The notes under the pieces were generated by a model, which saw only the letters and a list, made by a program, of their open reading frames with translations, was not told the DNA's origin and did no database searches. Below are positions 17,651-26,933 of a DNA stretch of 64,000 bases, piece by piece; the first letter of the stretch is position 1, and every line of letters starts with the position of its first letter. The DNA comes from Roseateles oligotrophus (GTDB taxonomy: Bacteria > Pseudomonadota > Gammaproteobacteria > Burkholderiales > Burkholderiaceae_C): the NCBI RefSeq assembly GCF_014204525.1, contig NZ_JACHLP010000002.1:310001-374000 (forward strand), in the 5' to 3' direction. Both the position numbers and the translations under genes were made by a program.

Positions 17651-19272
17651 GGCGACACAGCCTCCTGGGCTTGAGGGGGGCTGGCTTGCAGGGGCAGCCA
17701 GCATTCAAAACTGGCGCCACCGTGGGCGCGGGCGCGGTAGCGCATCTCGCCGCCATGGGCTTGGGCAATGGCGCGGCAGGCCGCCAGGCCGACGCCGGCG
17801 CCGCGCCGCTCCGAGCCATCGGGCCGGCCGGACTGCGCCTCGGCGCCGCGCTGGAAGGCATCGAAGATGCGCTCCTGCCAGGCGCGTGCCACGCCGGGGC
17901 CGCGGTCGCGCACCGACAGCACGATGCGGGGCTGGCCCTGTTGCGGGCCGGGTTCGGGCCAGGGCAGGCGGCGCGCCAGGATTTCGATATTGCTGCCTGC
18001 GCCGTACTTCAGCGCGTTGTCGACCAAGTTGTCCAAGAGCTGGCTCAGCAAGACGGCATCACAGCGCAGCAGGGGCAAGTCGGGCTCCACCCGGGCGCGC
18101 AGACGCGCTGCGGCGGGCTCGGCCTCGCTCAGCGCGGCGCGGCGTTGGCGGCTGCGGCGCAAGACCGTGCCGACGAGCTCTTCGGCCGACTCCCAGTCCA
18201 GCTTGAGGCTCACGCCCGGCGCGTCCAGACGGGCCAGTTGCAGGCTGTTGTCCGTCATGCGGCGCAGGGCTTCGGTCTCCTCCAGGATGGTGGCGGCCAG
18301 GCGCTGGCGCTGGCGCGCGTCCAAACGGGCGTCTTGTTCCAGCAGGGAGGAGGCCGCACCCATGATGCAGGCCAGGGGCGTGCGGTAGTCGTGCGAGATG
18401 GCGGCCAGCAAGGCATTGCGGGTGGCCTGGCCGCTGGCCTCATCGCGGGCTTTTTGCGCCGTCTGCTCGGTGGCCTGGCGTTCCAGGGCCAGGCCCATCT
18501 GATCGCACAGCGACTGGGCATGGGCGCGCAGGCCTTGCTCGGCCTCCTTCTCCTGCCCGCCGGCGGGCAGGTGCAGCAAGGCCGCGCCATGGCTGGCATG
18601 GCGGCCGCGCAAGGGCAGATACCAGGCCTTCAAATCCTGATGCCGGCCGGTGCCGGGGCCGAAGGCGCGGCCCTCGCGCAGGCATAGCCACAGGCCGGTG
18701 GCCTGATCGGCGTCGGCCGCGGGCCCCAGCCACAGGCCGGCCTCAGGGTCGTTGCGGGGTGGCAGGCGGTTCTTGAGCACCAGCAGCTGCACCGGCTCGG
18801 GCCGCAAGGCATCCAGGGCCTGATGCAGCAAGGGGGCCAGGGATTGCGGCGCGTGCACATCGCGCAAGCTGTCGCTGAAGGCGCGCAGCTGCTCGGCGCG
18901 CGCGCCCATCAGCCGGGCCTGCGCCGTCTGGCGCCGCGAGCGCCCCATCAGCAAGGCGCTGATGCTGCACAGGCTCAGCATAGAGAACAGCAGCAGGGCA
19001 TGGGGGTGATGCTCCACCGCAAAGCTCAGGCGCGGCGGCACAAACAACCAGGCAAAGGCCAGCACGGCCAGGGCGCTGCTCAGCAAGGAGGCCCAGACGC
19101 TCAGCCACCAGCCCGCCACCGCCGCGGCCAGCACCAGCAGCAAGGCCAGATTGGCCAGCTCCACCACGCCGTCCAGGCGCAGCATCAGCCCAAAAGCCGC
19201 GACCCAGGTGAGGGCGGCCAGGGTCAGGTCTTGCCTGCTCGCGGCCCTTGGCGGTGAGGAACTCATGCTCAT
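17647..19272 (-). CDS. KdpD-like sensor histidine kinase lacking the N-terminal KdpD domains
   Basis: A 541-residue membrane kinase. Residues 15-110 hold four closely packed membrane segments of the DUF4118/KdpD type; a GAF-like region spans about 130-260; the HisKA H-box AAISHDYRTPLA has His294; N box LDNLVDNALKYG and G boxes DRGPGVA and GAGVGLAACRAIA follow. Full-length KdpD has about 400 additional N-terminal residues (Walker-type KdpD and USP domains), which are absent here. The ATG at 19272 is chosen; 19266 is also possible. Overlaps the response regulator by 4 nt. Confidence 0.85.
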   Translation of the reverse strand: MSMSSSPPRAASRQDLTLAALTWVAAFGLMLRLDGVVELANLALLLVLAAAVAGWWLSVWASLLSSALAVLAFAWLFVPPRLSFAVEHHPHALLLFSMLSLCSISALLMGRSRRQTAQARLMGARAEQLRAFSDSLRDVHAPQSLAPLLHQALDALRPEPVQLLVLKNRLPPRNDPEAGLWLGPAADADQATGLWLCLREGRAFGPGTGRHQDLKAWYLPLRGRHASHGAALLHLPAGGQEKEAEQGLRAHAQSLCDQMGLALERQATEQTAQKARDEASGQATRNALLAAISHDYRTPLACIMGAASSLLEQDARLDARQRQRLAATILEETEALRRMTDNSLQLARLDAPGVSLKLDWESAEELVGTVLRRSRQRRAALSEAEPAAARLRARVEPDLPLLRCDAVLLSQLLDNLVDNALKYGAGSNIEILARRLPWPEPGPQQGQPRIVLSVRDRGPGVARAWQERIFDAFQRGAEAQSGRPDGSERRGAGVGLAACRAIAQAHGGEMRYRARAHGGASFECWLPLQASPPQAQEAVSP

Positions 19273-19344
19273 GGTGAGCAAGTTAGCAGATGCGGCATCA
19301 GGAAAGCATCAGGATGTCGTATTGAGAGACCGACGCCGATCGGT

Positions 19345-19875
19345 CTACTTGCGATTCTTGGCCGACAAGCGACGCAGCGCTTGCCAAGCCTTGCTCCACA
19401 ACGATGCTTCAAAAGCCATCAGGCGCGCCACCCAGGGTGGCATGCCTTCGCGCTGCAGCTGAGTCTCGGCCTCGTGACGCGATTGACCTTTGAGAACCAC
19501 GGCCTTGTACAGGGCGACCAGCAGTTTCAGCTCCAGGGCAAACAAGCCCGCCAAACCCAGATAGCGCAGCCAGCTCAGAGCCGGCAAAAGCTGCTGCTGT
19601 TCGGGCGGTATGGCTTTGCCGCAAAGCCAGATGCCGAGGCAGGCAAGGCCTAGGGTCTTGAGAAGGGCAGGCTTGCCTTGATGGCGATAGCAAAACCAGA
19701 ACAGCGCCGGCAGGAGCAGGGTCAGATCGAAGAGCAGGGCCGTTTCCAGCAGCTGCGATCCCTGCCAGTCGCCCAGCCGCGCGGCGCTCAAATCACCAGC
19801 GGCGATCAAGGCCCCGAGGGGCAGGGCCCAATGCGTACGCAGCCATGCCAAGGGCGAAGTGTTGGGTCTGATCAT
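19345..19875 (-). CDS. Predicted membrane protein of unknown function
   Basis: A 176-residue protein with about four hydrophobic segments (roughly 15-30, 45-63, 72-88, 100-120) and a basic, amphipathic C-terminus rich in Arg/Lys/Trp. No family was recognised. AAGGAAA precedes the ATG at 19875. It sits 25 nt after the ABC permease on the same strand and is probably the last gene of that operon, so a role in the same transport or envelope stress process is possible. Confidence 0.65.
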   Translation of the reverse strand: MIRPNTSPLAWLRTHWALPLGALIAAGDLSAARLGDWQGSQLLETALLFDLTLLLPALFWFCYRHQGKPALLKTLGLACLGIWLCGKAIPPEQQQLLPALSWLRYLGLAGLFALELKLLVALYKAVVLKGQSRHEAETQLQREGMPPWVARLMAFEASLWSKAWQALRRLSAKNRK

Positions 19876-19900
19876 TTCGTTTCCTTGTACCTGTGTTTGA

Positions 19901-21373
19901 TCACGAACTCAGCCGTCCCACCGGCATGGCCTGCGGCCCGCCGCGCACCCAGCGCCGCCAGCGGGTGTAGACAAGCCCCAGGGTCAGCAGGGCCGAGGCC
20001 AGGGCGAAGGGCCACAAGTCCAGGGCCAAGCATGCTTGCAGCGCGGCGATCAGGCCGCTGAAGATACAGATCAGGACGAAGATCAGGGTGGCCGCGCTGC
20101 CGGTGGGCCGGGCTTGGCGCGCCCAGTCGCGCAGCAGCAGGCTGCTCAGGGGCAGGGCCGCCAGCAGGATGTGCAAGCCGTGCCAGTGCGGCATTGCCTC
20201 GGCGGTGGCGGATTGCAGCAGCCCGGCCACCAGCAACCAGGCGATCAGCCATTGCAGGCCGAACTGCAGCAGCAGGCGCCGGCCCAGGGCCGCGTTGAGG
20301 GCCGGGCCCCGCGGCATGGTGGGGAGCAGCATCAGCAAGGCCTGCTCGCGGCGGCTGCTGTAGAGGCTGCCTGCGAGGGCGAACAGGGGATTGATGGCCA
20401 TGCTGATGATGCCGATTTGCAGGCCGATATTGCTGGGCTTGAAGACCAGGCGCCAGTCGTAAGCGTAAATGGCCTGGGTGATCAGGATGAGCAGGGCCGT
20501 GAGGCTCAGGATGATGCTGATCGCGCCCAGCACATGGGCCCAGTGCGCCGTACCCAGCGTGACCAGATCGACCCGGGCCATCACGCTGCCAGGGCCGCCG
20601 TGGGCCCGCTTGAGCAGATGGGCCATCCACAGCGGCCGCGGCCAGCTGAACAAACGTATCAGCCAGGCGCCGCTGGGGCTGAGGGTCTTGGGCGTCACCA
20701 GGCCGCCGCGCATCTGCTCCTGCAGGGCCAGGCGCAGGTCTTCCTGCGCCTGGTAGCTCTTGAAATGGGTATTGCCGCTGGCCTGCAGCAAGCGGCTGAG
20801 CGCCCAGCACAGCGGCAGCAAGGTGAACAGAGCCAGGGCGGCGGGCTGCTCGGTATAGCCGTTCTGCAAGGCTTGTTTCAGCGCGGGCCAGACGGGGGAC
20901 CTGGGCCAGATCCAGTAGGGCAGGGGCAAGAACCAGCCCCACAACCACAGGCTGGGCCAGCGCAGGCAGGCGGCGATGGCCAGCATCACACAGGCCAGGC
21001 CCAGGCCCCAGGCCAGCGCATGGCCGGTGGACAGGCTCAGCAGCAGGCCGCCCAGGGCGCTGAAGCCCAGCAGGGCGGCCACGGCCACGGTGCGCAGGCG
21101 CCGCAGATGCTGGGGCACCAGATGGGCGCTGGCCGGGTGGTTCTGGCGGCGCAGATTGGCAAACAGCCAGGGCCAGGACAGCAGGAGCAGCAGCAGGGCC
21201 AGGGCCTGGCCGGTGAACAGCGCGGCCTGCCAATCAACGGCCAGGCCCAGCGTCAGCAAGGTGCCCAGGCACAGCAAGGCCAGCAGGGGCAGCAGCCAGC
21301 GCGAACCCAGATTGCGGTGCTGCTGCCAGGCGCAGAGCAGGATGGGGCGGTAGGGCGTCAGCGCGTGGGCCAT
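19901..21373 (-). CDS. Large polytopic membrane protein, likely ABC permease partner
   Basis: A 490-residue, very hydrophobic protein with roughly 12 membrane segments. It starts 2 nt after the stop of an ABC ATPase gene and is read in the same direction, so it is most simply the permease of a GntR(YtrA)-controlled ABC system. Leu/Trp/Gln-rich composition and lack of a recognisable ABC-2 signature leave the exact family open. Substrate unknown. Confidence 0.65.
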   Translation of the reverse strand: MAHALTPYRPILLCAWQQHRNLGSRWLLPLLALLCLGTLLTLGLAVDWQAALFTGQALALLLLLLSWPWLFANLRRQNHPASAHLVPQHLRRLRTVAVAALLGFSALGGLLLSLSTGHALAWGLGLACVMLAIAACLRWPSLWLWGWFLPLPYWIWPRSPVWPALKQALQNGYTEQPAALALFTLLPLCWALSRLLQASGNTHFKSYQAQEDLRLALQEQMRGGLVTPKTLSPSGAWLIRLFSWPRPLWMAHLLKRAHGGPGSVMARVDLVTLGTAHWAHVLGAISIILSLTALLILITQAIYAYDWRLVFKPSNIGLQIGIISMAINPLFALAGSLYSSRREQALLMLLPTMPRGPALNAALGRRLLLQFGLQWLIAWLLVAGLLQSATAEAMPHWHGLHILLAALPLSSLLLRDWARQARPTGSAATLIFVLICIFSGLIAALQACLALDLWPFALASALLTLGLVYTRWRRWVRGGPQAMPVGRLSS

Positions 21374-21375
21374 GG

Positions 21376-22305
21376 TCAGGTCAGCTCCATGAACAGGTCT
21401 TCCAGGTTCAGGGCCTGCAGCTCGACGGCGGGGATGGGCTGGTCGGCGGGCAGGCGGATCAGCCAGCGCGCCTGGCCGTCTTCCAGGGCATGACGGCGCA
21501 GCACCTGGGCGCCCAGGCGGCCGACCAGGCTTTGCAACTGGGCCGTGCTGCCCTGCACGCTGCGCACCTGCTCGATCAGCTCGTCCAGCGGTGCCTGGCA
21601 GCTGATCTGGCCCTCGCTCATAAAGGCCAGATTGAAGGCGACTCGCTCCAGGTCGGAGAGGATGTGGGTGGAGAAGACCACGGTCGTGCCGCGGTCCAGC
21701 ACCTGATCCACCAGCTCACGCAGAAAGTCGCGCCGGCCGGCCGGGTCCAGGCTGGCGACGGGCTCGTCCAGCACCAGCAGATCGGGCTCATGGGCAAGGG
21801 CGCGGATGATGGACAGGCGCTGCTGCTGGCCGCCGGAGAGGCGGGCGATGGGCTTGTCGCGGGCGATCTCCCAGCGCGACAGCAGGCCCTCGACCTTGGC
21901 CTCGTTCCAGCGCGGGTAAAAGCTCTTGAAGTAAGCCAGCAGCTGAGCGGGCGTGAAGCCCTCGAACAAATCGCTTTGCTGCGGCACATAGCCGATGCGG
22001 GCGCGGGCCGCGTCGTCGATCCGAGCGGCCGCCTGGCCGAACAATTCGATGCGGCCGGCCTGCGGCTCGCGCAGGCCCAGCAAGGCCTCCAGCAGCGTGG
22101 TCTTGCCCGCGCCGTTGCGGCCCAGCAGGCCGACGACCTGGCCGGGCAGCAGCTGCCAGCTCAGATCCCGCAGCACGGCCTGGCTGCCATAACTCAGATT
22201 CACGGCGGACAGCTGGGCGCTGGCGCTGGGTTGCTGGGCCGCGCGGCTGTGCAGGCTGAGGTCGGCGGGGCGCAGCGTGCTGCTGGGATGGGTGCTGGCG
22301 TTCAT
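21376..22305 (-). CDS. ABC transporter ATP-binding protein
   Basis: A 309-residue ATPase with Walker A at 62-70 (GRNGAGKTT), signature LSGGQQQRLS near 155, Walker B LLVLDEP and the switch histidine in FSTHILSDLE. The C-terminal ~90 residues form the accessory domain often seen in exporter-type ATPases. It overlaps the upstream GntR gene by 4 nt (ATGA) and runs directly into the membrane protein gene. This arrangement matches YtrA/YtrB-like operons, which often respond to cell-envelope stress. Confidence 0.9.
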   Translation of the reverse strand: MNASTHPSSTLRPADLSLHSRAAQQPSASAQLSAVNLSYGSQAVLRDLSWQLLPGQVVGLLGRNGAGKTTLLEALLGLREPQAGRIELFGQAAARIDDAARARIGYVPQQSDLFEGFTPAQLLAYFKSFYPRWNEAKVEGLLSRWEIARDKPIARLSGGQQQRLSIIRALAHEPDLLVLDEPVASLDPAGRRDFLRELVDQVLDRGTTVVFSTHILSDLERVAFNLAFMSEGQISCQAPLDELIEQVRSVQGSTAQLQSLVGRLGAQVLRRHALEDGQARWLIRLPADQPIPAVELQALNLEDLFMELT

Positions 22306-22718
22306 GCGGCGTCTCCCTCTTGGGGCTCAGGAAGTTCTTGGAGGATTTGTTCGAACAGCTGCAGGGCTTGGGCGGGGCTCAGCTCCAGCTGGCGTGCGGT
22401 CTCGGCCGCCTGCAGCAGGCTGGGGCGCAGCAAGGCCACGCGCGAGGCGGCGCTCTGGGCTTTTTTGTGCTGGGGCGCGATGCGCATGGCCAGGCCGCGG
22501 CGGCGCTCCAGCAGGCCCTCGGACTCCAGCAGGCTGTAGGCCTTGGAGATGGTCATCGGATGGACGGCCAGGCTTTGCGCCAGCTCGCGCACCGAGGGGA
22601 TTTCCTCGCCCGCACTCAGCTGCCCGCTGGCCACCCGCCGGCGCAGCTGCTCCATCAGCTGGCGGTAGATGGGTTCGGTGGAGCCGGTGTTGATGCTGAA
22701 GATCTGCTCGTGCTTCAC
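22302..22718 (-). CDS. YtrA-subfamily GntR transcriptional regulator
   Basis: A 138-residue regulator with an N-terminal GntR winged helix (PIYRQLMEQLRRRVASGQL, IPSVRELAQSLAVHPMTISK, AYSLLESEGLLERRRG) and a short C-terminal dimerisation helix region, as in the YtrA subfamily. The start is taken as GTG at 22718, preceded by AAGGAG at 7-8 nt; a longer frame would begin inside the operator palindrome at 22731-22752. It probably represses its own operon, which includes the overlapping ABC ATPase. Confidence 0.87.
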   Translation of the reverse strand: MKHEQIFSINTGSTEPIYRQLMEQLRRRVASGQLSAGEEIPSVRELAQSLAVHPMTISKAYSLLESEGLLERRRGLAMRIAPQHKKAQSAASRVALLRPSLLQAAETARQLELSPAQALQLFEQILQELPEPQEGDAA

Positions 22719-22730
22719 GGTACTCCTTGC

Positions 22731-22752
22731 GTGTACTAGTACTGTAGTACAC
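22731..22752. promoter_or_regulatory. Probable GntR/YtrA operator
   Basis: Two perfect 8-bp arms, GTGTACTA and TAGTACAC, are separated by 6 nt, centred about 24 nt upstream of the GntR GTG start. Size, symmetry and the GTxTACTA-like sequence fit YtrA-type operators. It also lies about 50 nt upstream of the divergent ligase gene, so it could affect both directions. Confidence 0.75.
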
Positions 22753-22799
22753 ATGGATTGGGCGGGTCAAGCAGCGCGTGCAGGGCCGGGACTCATGTG

Positions 22800-24629
22800 A
22801 TGATTCGGCCCATGTCAAGCGCCATCTCTTCTCCGCCTACGTCCGCAGCGCATCTCGACGCGCAAGCCCCGCGCGGCCCCGCGCCGCAAATCCTGCAAGC
22901 GCCGGCCTTGCTGGCCCTGCTGCTGGCCAGCGTGGTCCCGCCGCTGCTGGCCTTCAATATCAGCCCGTCGGCGACGCTGTTCAATCAGCTGGCCGCCCTG
23001 GGTGGCTGGGCGCTCGTGCTCTGCCTGCTGGCGCGTGAGTTGCCCAGGGTGCTGGGCAGGGCGGGGCAGGCGGCGGTGCTGGCACTGGGGTTGCTGATGC
23101 TGGCGCCGCTGGCCTCGCATCTGTGGACCGGCCTGCCGCTGTCGCTGGCCTTGTCCAGCAGCGCCATGCTGGCGGCGGCGATGCTGCTGCTGTTTGGCGC
23201 CCAGGGCCTGAATGACCGCGCCCGCCAGCTCTGGTTCGAGGTGTTTTGCTGGGGCTTGCTGATCGCCGGTCTGCTGAGTCTGGGGGTCAGCTTGGTGCAG
23301 GTGTTTGCGCCGCAGTGGGCCGATGGCAATGTGATCGCGCGCTCCGGTGTGCCCGGCCGTGCCGTGGGCAATATGCGTCAGCCCAACCATCTGGCCAGCT
23401 TGCTGATGTGGTCCTGCGTGGCGGCGGTCTATCTGGGCCTGCCGGGCCGGCTCAAGCCCTTTGGCCGCGCCTGGGTGCTGCCCGCGATCCTGTTTGGCCT
23501 GATCTTCGCCGTGGTGCTGAGCGGCTCGCGCACCGGCGTGATCGGCGTGCTGATCCTGGCCGCCTGGGGCGGGCTGGACCGCCGCCTGCCGCGCGCACCG
23601 CGCTTCTCGCTGCTGGCCACGCCGCTGATGCTGGCCCTGTGCTGGTGGCTGGTGGCGGCTTGGTCGGCCAGCAGCGGCCATGCCCTGGGGGTGGAGTCGC
23701 GTCTGGCCGAGGGTGCCGGTTCACCGTCCCGCATCGCCATCCTGAGCAATGCCTTGGCCTTGCTCAAGCTGCATCCCTGGCTGGGGGTGGGCTGGGGTGA
23801 GTTCAATCTGGCCTGGACCTTGAGCGAGTTCCCGAATCGCCCGGTGGCCTTCTTCGACCATTGCCACAATCTGCCCATGCAGCTGGCGGTGGAGCTGGGC
23901 CTGCCGCTGAGTCTGAGCGTGCTGGGTCTGCTGGGCTGGTCGTTGTGGCGCGCCCTACGCATGAGCTTGCAGGCCCGGGACGAGGGCCAGGCCTGGATGC
24001 GCCGCTGCGCCTTCATGCTGGTCTTGATGATTGGCCTGCACAGCTTGTTGGAATACCCGCTCTGGTATGCCTACTTCCTGCTGCCCACGGCCTTTGCCTT
24101 CGGCCTGGCCCTGGGCCAGCCGGACGAGCAGGTGCAGCGTGGCCAGGTGGTGCAGGTGCCGGGCTTGCCGCGTTTGCTGAGCGTCGCCGGGGCCGTTCTG
24201 ATGCTGGGCACGGCGTTCGCGGTCTGGGACTATCAGCGCGTGGTGGTGATCTATTCGCCCGGCGAGAACGCCGCGCCGCTGCCGGAACGCATCCATGCGG
24301 GTCAGCAGTCGCTGTTCTTCTCCACCCAGGCCGACTATGCCGCAGCCACCAGTCTGGGTTATGGCCCGCAAGCTCTGGCCGCGGCCCAGCGCAGCGCGCA
24401 TCAGCTGATCGACGCCCGCCTGATGATGGCCTGGGCCAAGTCCCTGCATGCGGTCGGCGACGATCAAAAAGCCAGTTATGTGGCCGAGCGTCTGCGCGAA
24501 TTCCGCAACAAGAGCAGCGAGCCCTTCTTTGCCGAATGCACCGCGCTCGAAGAGGCCGAGCTGGCTGCGCTCAAGCCCTATCAATGTGTGCCGCCGCAGC
24601 AGCAGATCGAGTGGCGGGAGATGCGCTGA
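22800..24629 (+). CDS. PglL-like O-oligosaccharyltransferase / O-antigen ligase family protein
   Basis: A 609-residue inner-membrane protein with about 11-12 membrane segments and a large soluble C-terminal region (about 470-609). The Wzy/ligase core is visible: GRAVGNMRQPNHLASLL near 190, the SGSRTG motif, a periplasmic loop with GVGWGEFNLAW and FFDHCHNLPMQLAVELGLP, and HSLLEYPLWYAYFLLP. The H-x-L-P and LLEYP patterns are typical of PglL-type enzymes that glycosylate type IV pilin and other secreted proteins. ATG 22800 is used; 22812 is an alternative. It could also be a lipopolysaccharide O-antigen ligase; no polysaccharide cluster is adjacent. Confidence 0.8.
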   Translation: MIRPMSSAISSPPTSAAHLDAQAPRGPAPQILQAPALLALLLASVVPPLLAFNISPSATLFNQLAALGGWALVLCLLARELPRVLGRAGQAAVLALGLLMLAPLASHLWTGLPLSLALSSSAMLAAAMLLLFGAQGLNDRARQLWFEVFCWGLLIAGLLSLGVSLVQVFAPQWADGNVIARSGVPGRAVGNMRQPNHLASLLMWSCVAAVYLGLPGRLKPFGRAWVLPAILFGLIFAVVLSGSRTGVIGVLILAAWGGLDRRLPRAPRFSLLATPLMLALCWWLVAAWSASSGHALGVESRLAEGAGSPSRIAILSNALALLKLHPWLGVGWGEFNLAWTLSEFPNRPVAFFDHCHNLPMQLAVELGLPLSLSVLGLLGWSLWRALRMSLQARDEGQAWMRRCAFMLVLMIGLHSLLEYPLWYAYFLLPTAFAFGLALGQPDEQVQRGQVVQVPGLPRLLSVAGAVLMLGTAFAVWDYQRVVVIYSPGENAAPLPERIHAGQQSLFFSTQADYAAATSLGYGPQALAAAQRSAHQLIDARLMMAWAKSLHAVGDDQKASYVAERLREFRNKSSEPFFAECTALEEAELAALKPYQCVPPQQQIEWREMR

Positions 24630-24634
24630 TCAGA

Positions 24635-25123
24635 TCAGGTCTCGAGAGTGGCCGTCCAGTCGCCACTCTTGCCGCCCTGCTTCTCCAGCACGCGGATCTG
24701 CTCCATCACCATGCCGCGGTCCACGGCCTTGCACATGTCATAAACCGTCAGCAGGGCGATCTGCACGGCGGTCAGCGCTTCCATCTCCACGCCGGTGCGG
24801 CCCAAGGTTTCGACCTGGGCGCGGCACTGCACGGCGCTGGCCACCTCGTCCAGTTCGAAGTCCACCGTCACCCGGGTCAGGGGCAGGGGGTGGCAGAGCG
24901 GGATCAGATCGGCGGTGCGTTTGGCGGCCTGGATGGCGGCGATGCGGGCGATGCCGATGACATCGCCCTTCTTGGCGTTGCCGCTGCTGATCAGGGCCAG
25001 GGTGGCCGGCTGCATGCGGATGCGGCCGGCGGCCACGGCCACGCGGTGGGTGACGTCCTTGGCGGCCACGTCCACCATATGGGCCTGGCCCTGGGCATCA
25101 AAATGGGTGAGGTTTGAGGTCAT
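24635..25123 (-). CDS. moaC: Cyclic pyranopterin monophosphate synthase MoaC
   Basis: A 162-residue molybdenum cofactor enzyme, converting the MoaA product to cyclic pyranopterin monophosphate. The family blocks [25 protein letters not shown] and [20 protein letters not shown] with KAVDRGM are intact. The ATG at 25123 was chosen over an upstream in-frame extension because it gives the standard N-terminus. It supplies the cofactor required by the Fds formate dehydrogenase but is not in its operon. It is convergent with the ligase gene, 5 nt apart. Confidence 0.95.
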   Translation of the reverse strand: MTSNLTHFDAQGQAHMVDVAAKDVTHRVAVAAGRIRMQPATLALISSGNAKKGDVIGIARIAAIQAAKRTADLIPLCHPLPLTRVTVDFELDEVASAVQCRAQVETLGRTGVEMEALTAVQIALLTVYDMCKAVDRGMVMEQIRVLEKQGGKSGDWTATLET

Positions 25124-25301
25124 GCCTGGGTTGAAGCTGGGCTTGTGCGCCCGGGCTTGCAGGCCGGGCGATAACAATTGAGCAACGATAGCGAAACGAT
25201 AGGGGCCTCATCATAGTGAGTGACTTACGGTCGGCGGCTTTCATCTATGTCAGACTCAAGCTGTTCTCGCCCTCCCCGCCCTTTGGAGATTCTTTTTGTT
25301 G

Positions 25302-26933
25302 ATGAAGCACAAGGAAAAGACCCGCGCCCTGCGTCGCCGGCCTGAGCAACTGCCTCTGCGAAGCAGATTGATGGCGGGCTTGCTGGCGGCCCTGGTCCTG
25401 GCGACCGGGCCGACCGTGGGCCGGGCCCAGGTCAATCTGCCGACTCTGGGCGATTCGGTCTCGGCCGATCTGGATGTGGGCGCGGAGCGGCGTTTCGGCG
25501 AGCAGATCATGCGCCAGATTCGCCCCGACCCGGACTATCTGGACGACTCGCTGCTGCTGGAATATGTGCAGAGCATCTGGTCGCCGTTGGTGCAGGCGGC
25601 CACCCGCCTGGGCAATATTGGTGACGAGACCCAGGATCATTTCGCCTGGGAAACCTTTCTGGTGCGCGATAAAAGCGTCAATGCCTTTGCCTTGCCGGGC
25701 GGCTTTGTGGGCGTGCATCTGGGCCTGATCGCGATGACGGTGTCGGCCGACGAGCTAGCCTCGGTGCTGGGCCATGAGCTCTCGCATGTGACTCAGCGCC
25801 ATATCGCGCGCCGCATCATCGGCGACTCGCGCAACAGCCTGCTGGCCACGGCCGGCATGATCGCCGGCCTCATCATCGCGGCGCGCAGCGGCAGCGTGGA
25901 TGGCGCCAATGCCGCCATCGTGGGCAGCCAGGCGGCGGCGGCGGCCGCGTCGCTGGCCTTCTCCCGCGATATGGAGCGCGAGGCAGACCGTGTGGGCTTC
26001 AATGTGATGAATCAGGCCGGTTTTGCGCCGGCCGGCATGCTCAGCATGTTCGAGCGCATGGAGCAGGCCTACCACCTGATGGATTCGGGCAACTACCCCT
26101 ATCTGCGCTCCCACCCCCTGACCAGCGAGCGCATCGGCGATGCCCGCACCCGCATGGGCACCGAGGCCTTTGTGCGGCCGCCGGGCCTGGCCGTGCACGC
26201 CTTGATGGCGGCGCGCGCCAAGGTCTTGATGGACCCTAGAGCCGAGACTTGGGCGCAGCTGCAAAACCTCGACGCGGGCGTGCGCGACACCAGCACAGCC
26301 GCTCCCGGCAGGGGTTTCGAGCAGCTCGGCGCGCGCTATGCCGGCGCCCTGGCCTCGATCAAGATGCGCGATTTTGGCCGCGCCGAGAATGCCTTGCGCA
26401 GCGCCGAGCTAACCCTGCAGCTGATCGGTTCCGAGCCGCAATCCGCCCGCATGCTCAGTTATCTGCGTGCCGAGCTGGCCCAGGCCAAGGGCCAGGCGGC
26501 GGACGGATTCGCCGCCCTCAAGCCGCTGGCCGCTGAGCGCTCGCGGGCCTTGCTGATGCAGCGCGCCCAGCTGGCCATGGTGGACAGCCGCGGCGCCGAC
26601 ACGGCCCGCCAGGCGGCCGACGATTTGCAGACCTTTGTCAGCCTCAACCCCAAGGATGCCGGCGCTTGGGCCCAACTGGCCCAACTCTGGGAGCGCCTGG
26701 ATCAGCCCCTGCGGGCGGTGCGCGCTCACGGCGAGGTGAGGGCGGCCATGGGCGATTTGAATGGCGCCATCGACCGCCTGCGCTCCGGCCTGCGCCAGTC
26801 GCGCAGCCGCGAGGCGGATCAGATCGAGGCCGCCGTCATCGACTCGCGCCTGCGCGCCCTGCTGTACGAGCGCCGCCAGTTGCTGGCCGAGCTGTACCCG
26901 CGCGGCGTGCCGCCGGGGGCGGAGCTGCCTTGA
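25302..26933 (+). CDS. BepA-like periplasmic M48 metalloprotease with TPR region
   Basis: A 543-residue exported zinc protease/chaperone. It has a basic N-terminus and signal peptide (hydrophobic about 25-42, cleavage near GRAQV), then the M48 domain with the HExxH motif at H158-E159-x-x-H162 (GHELSHVTQRH) and a downstream glutamate in MEREADRVG. The C-terminal half (about 330-540) is helical and TPR-like. This is the architecture of BepA/YfgC, which acts on outer-membrane protein assembly and LptD. ATG 25302 follows TTTGGAGATT; two in-frame TTG codons precede it. It ends head-on against the next minus-strand gene with no spacer. Confidence 0.88.
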   Translation: MKHKEKTRALRRRPEQLPLRSRLMAGLLAALVLATGPTVGRAQVNLPTLGDSVSADLDVGAERRFGEQIMRQIRPDPDYLDDSLLLEYVQSIWSPLVQAATRLGNIGDETQDHFAWETFLVRDKSVNAFALPGGFVGVHLGLIAMTVSADELASVLGHELSHVTQRHIARRIIGDSRNSLLATAGMIAGLIIAARSGSVDGANAAIVGSQAAAAAASLAFSRDMEREADRVGFNVMNQAGFAPAGMLSMFERMEQAYHLMDSGNYPYLRSHPLTSERIGDARTRMGTEAFVRPPGLAVHALMAARAKVLMDPRAETWAQLQNLDAGVRDTSTAAPGRGFEQLGARYAGALASIKMRDFGRAENALRSAELTLQLIGSEPQSARMLSYLRAELAQAKGQAADGFAALKPLAAERSRALLMQRAQLAMVDSRGADTARQAADDLQTFVSLNPKDAGAWAQLAQLWERLDQPLRAVRAHGEVRAAMGDLNGAIDRLRSGLRQSRSREADQIEAAVIDSRLRALLYERRQLLAELYPRGVPPGAELP

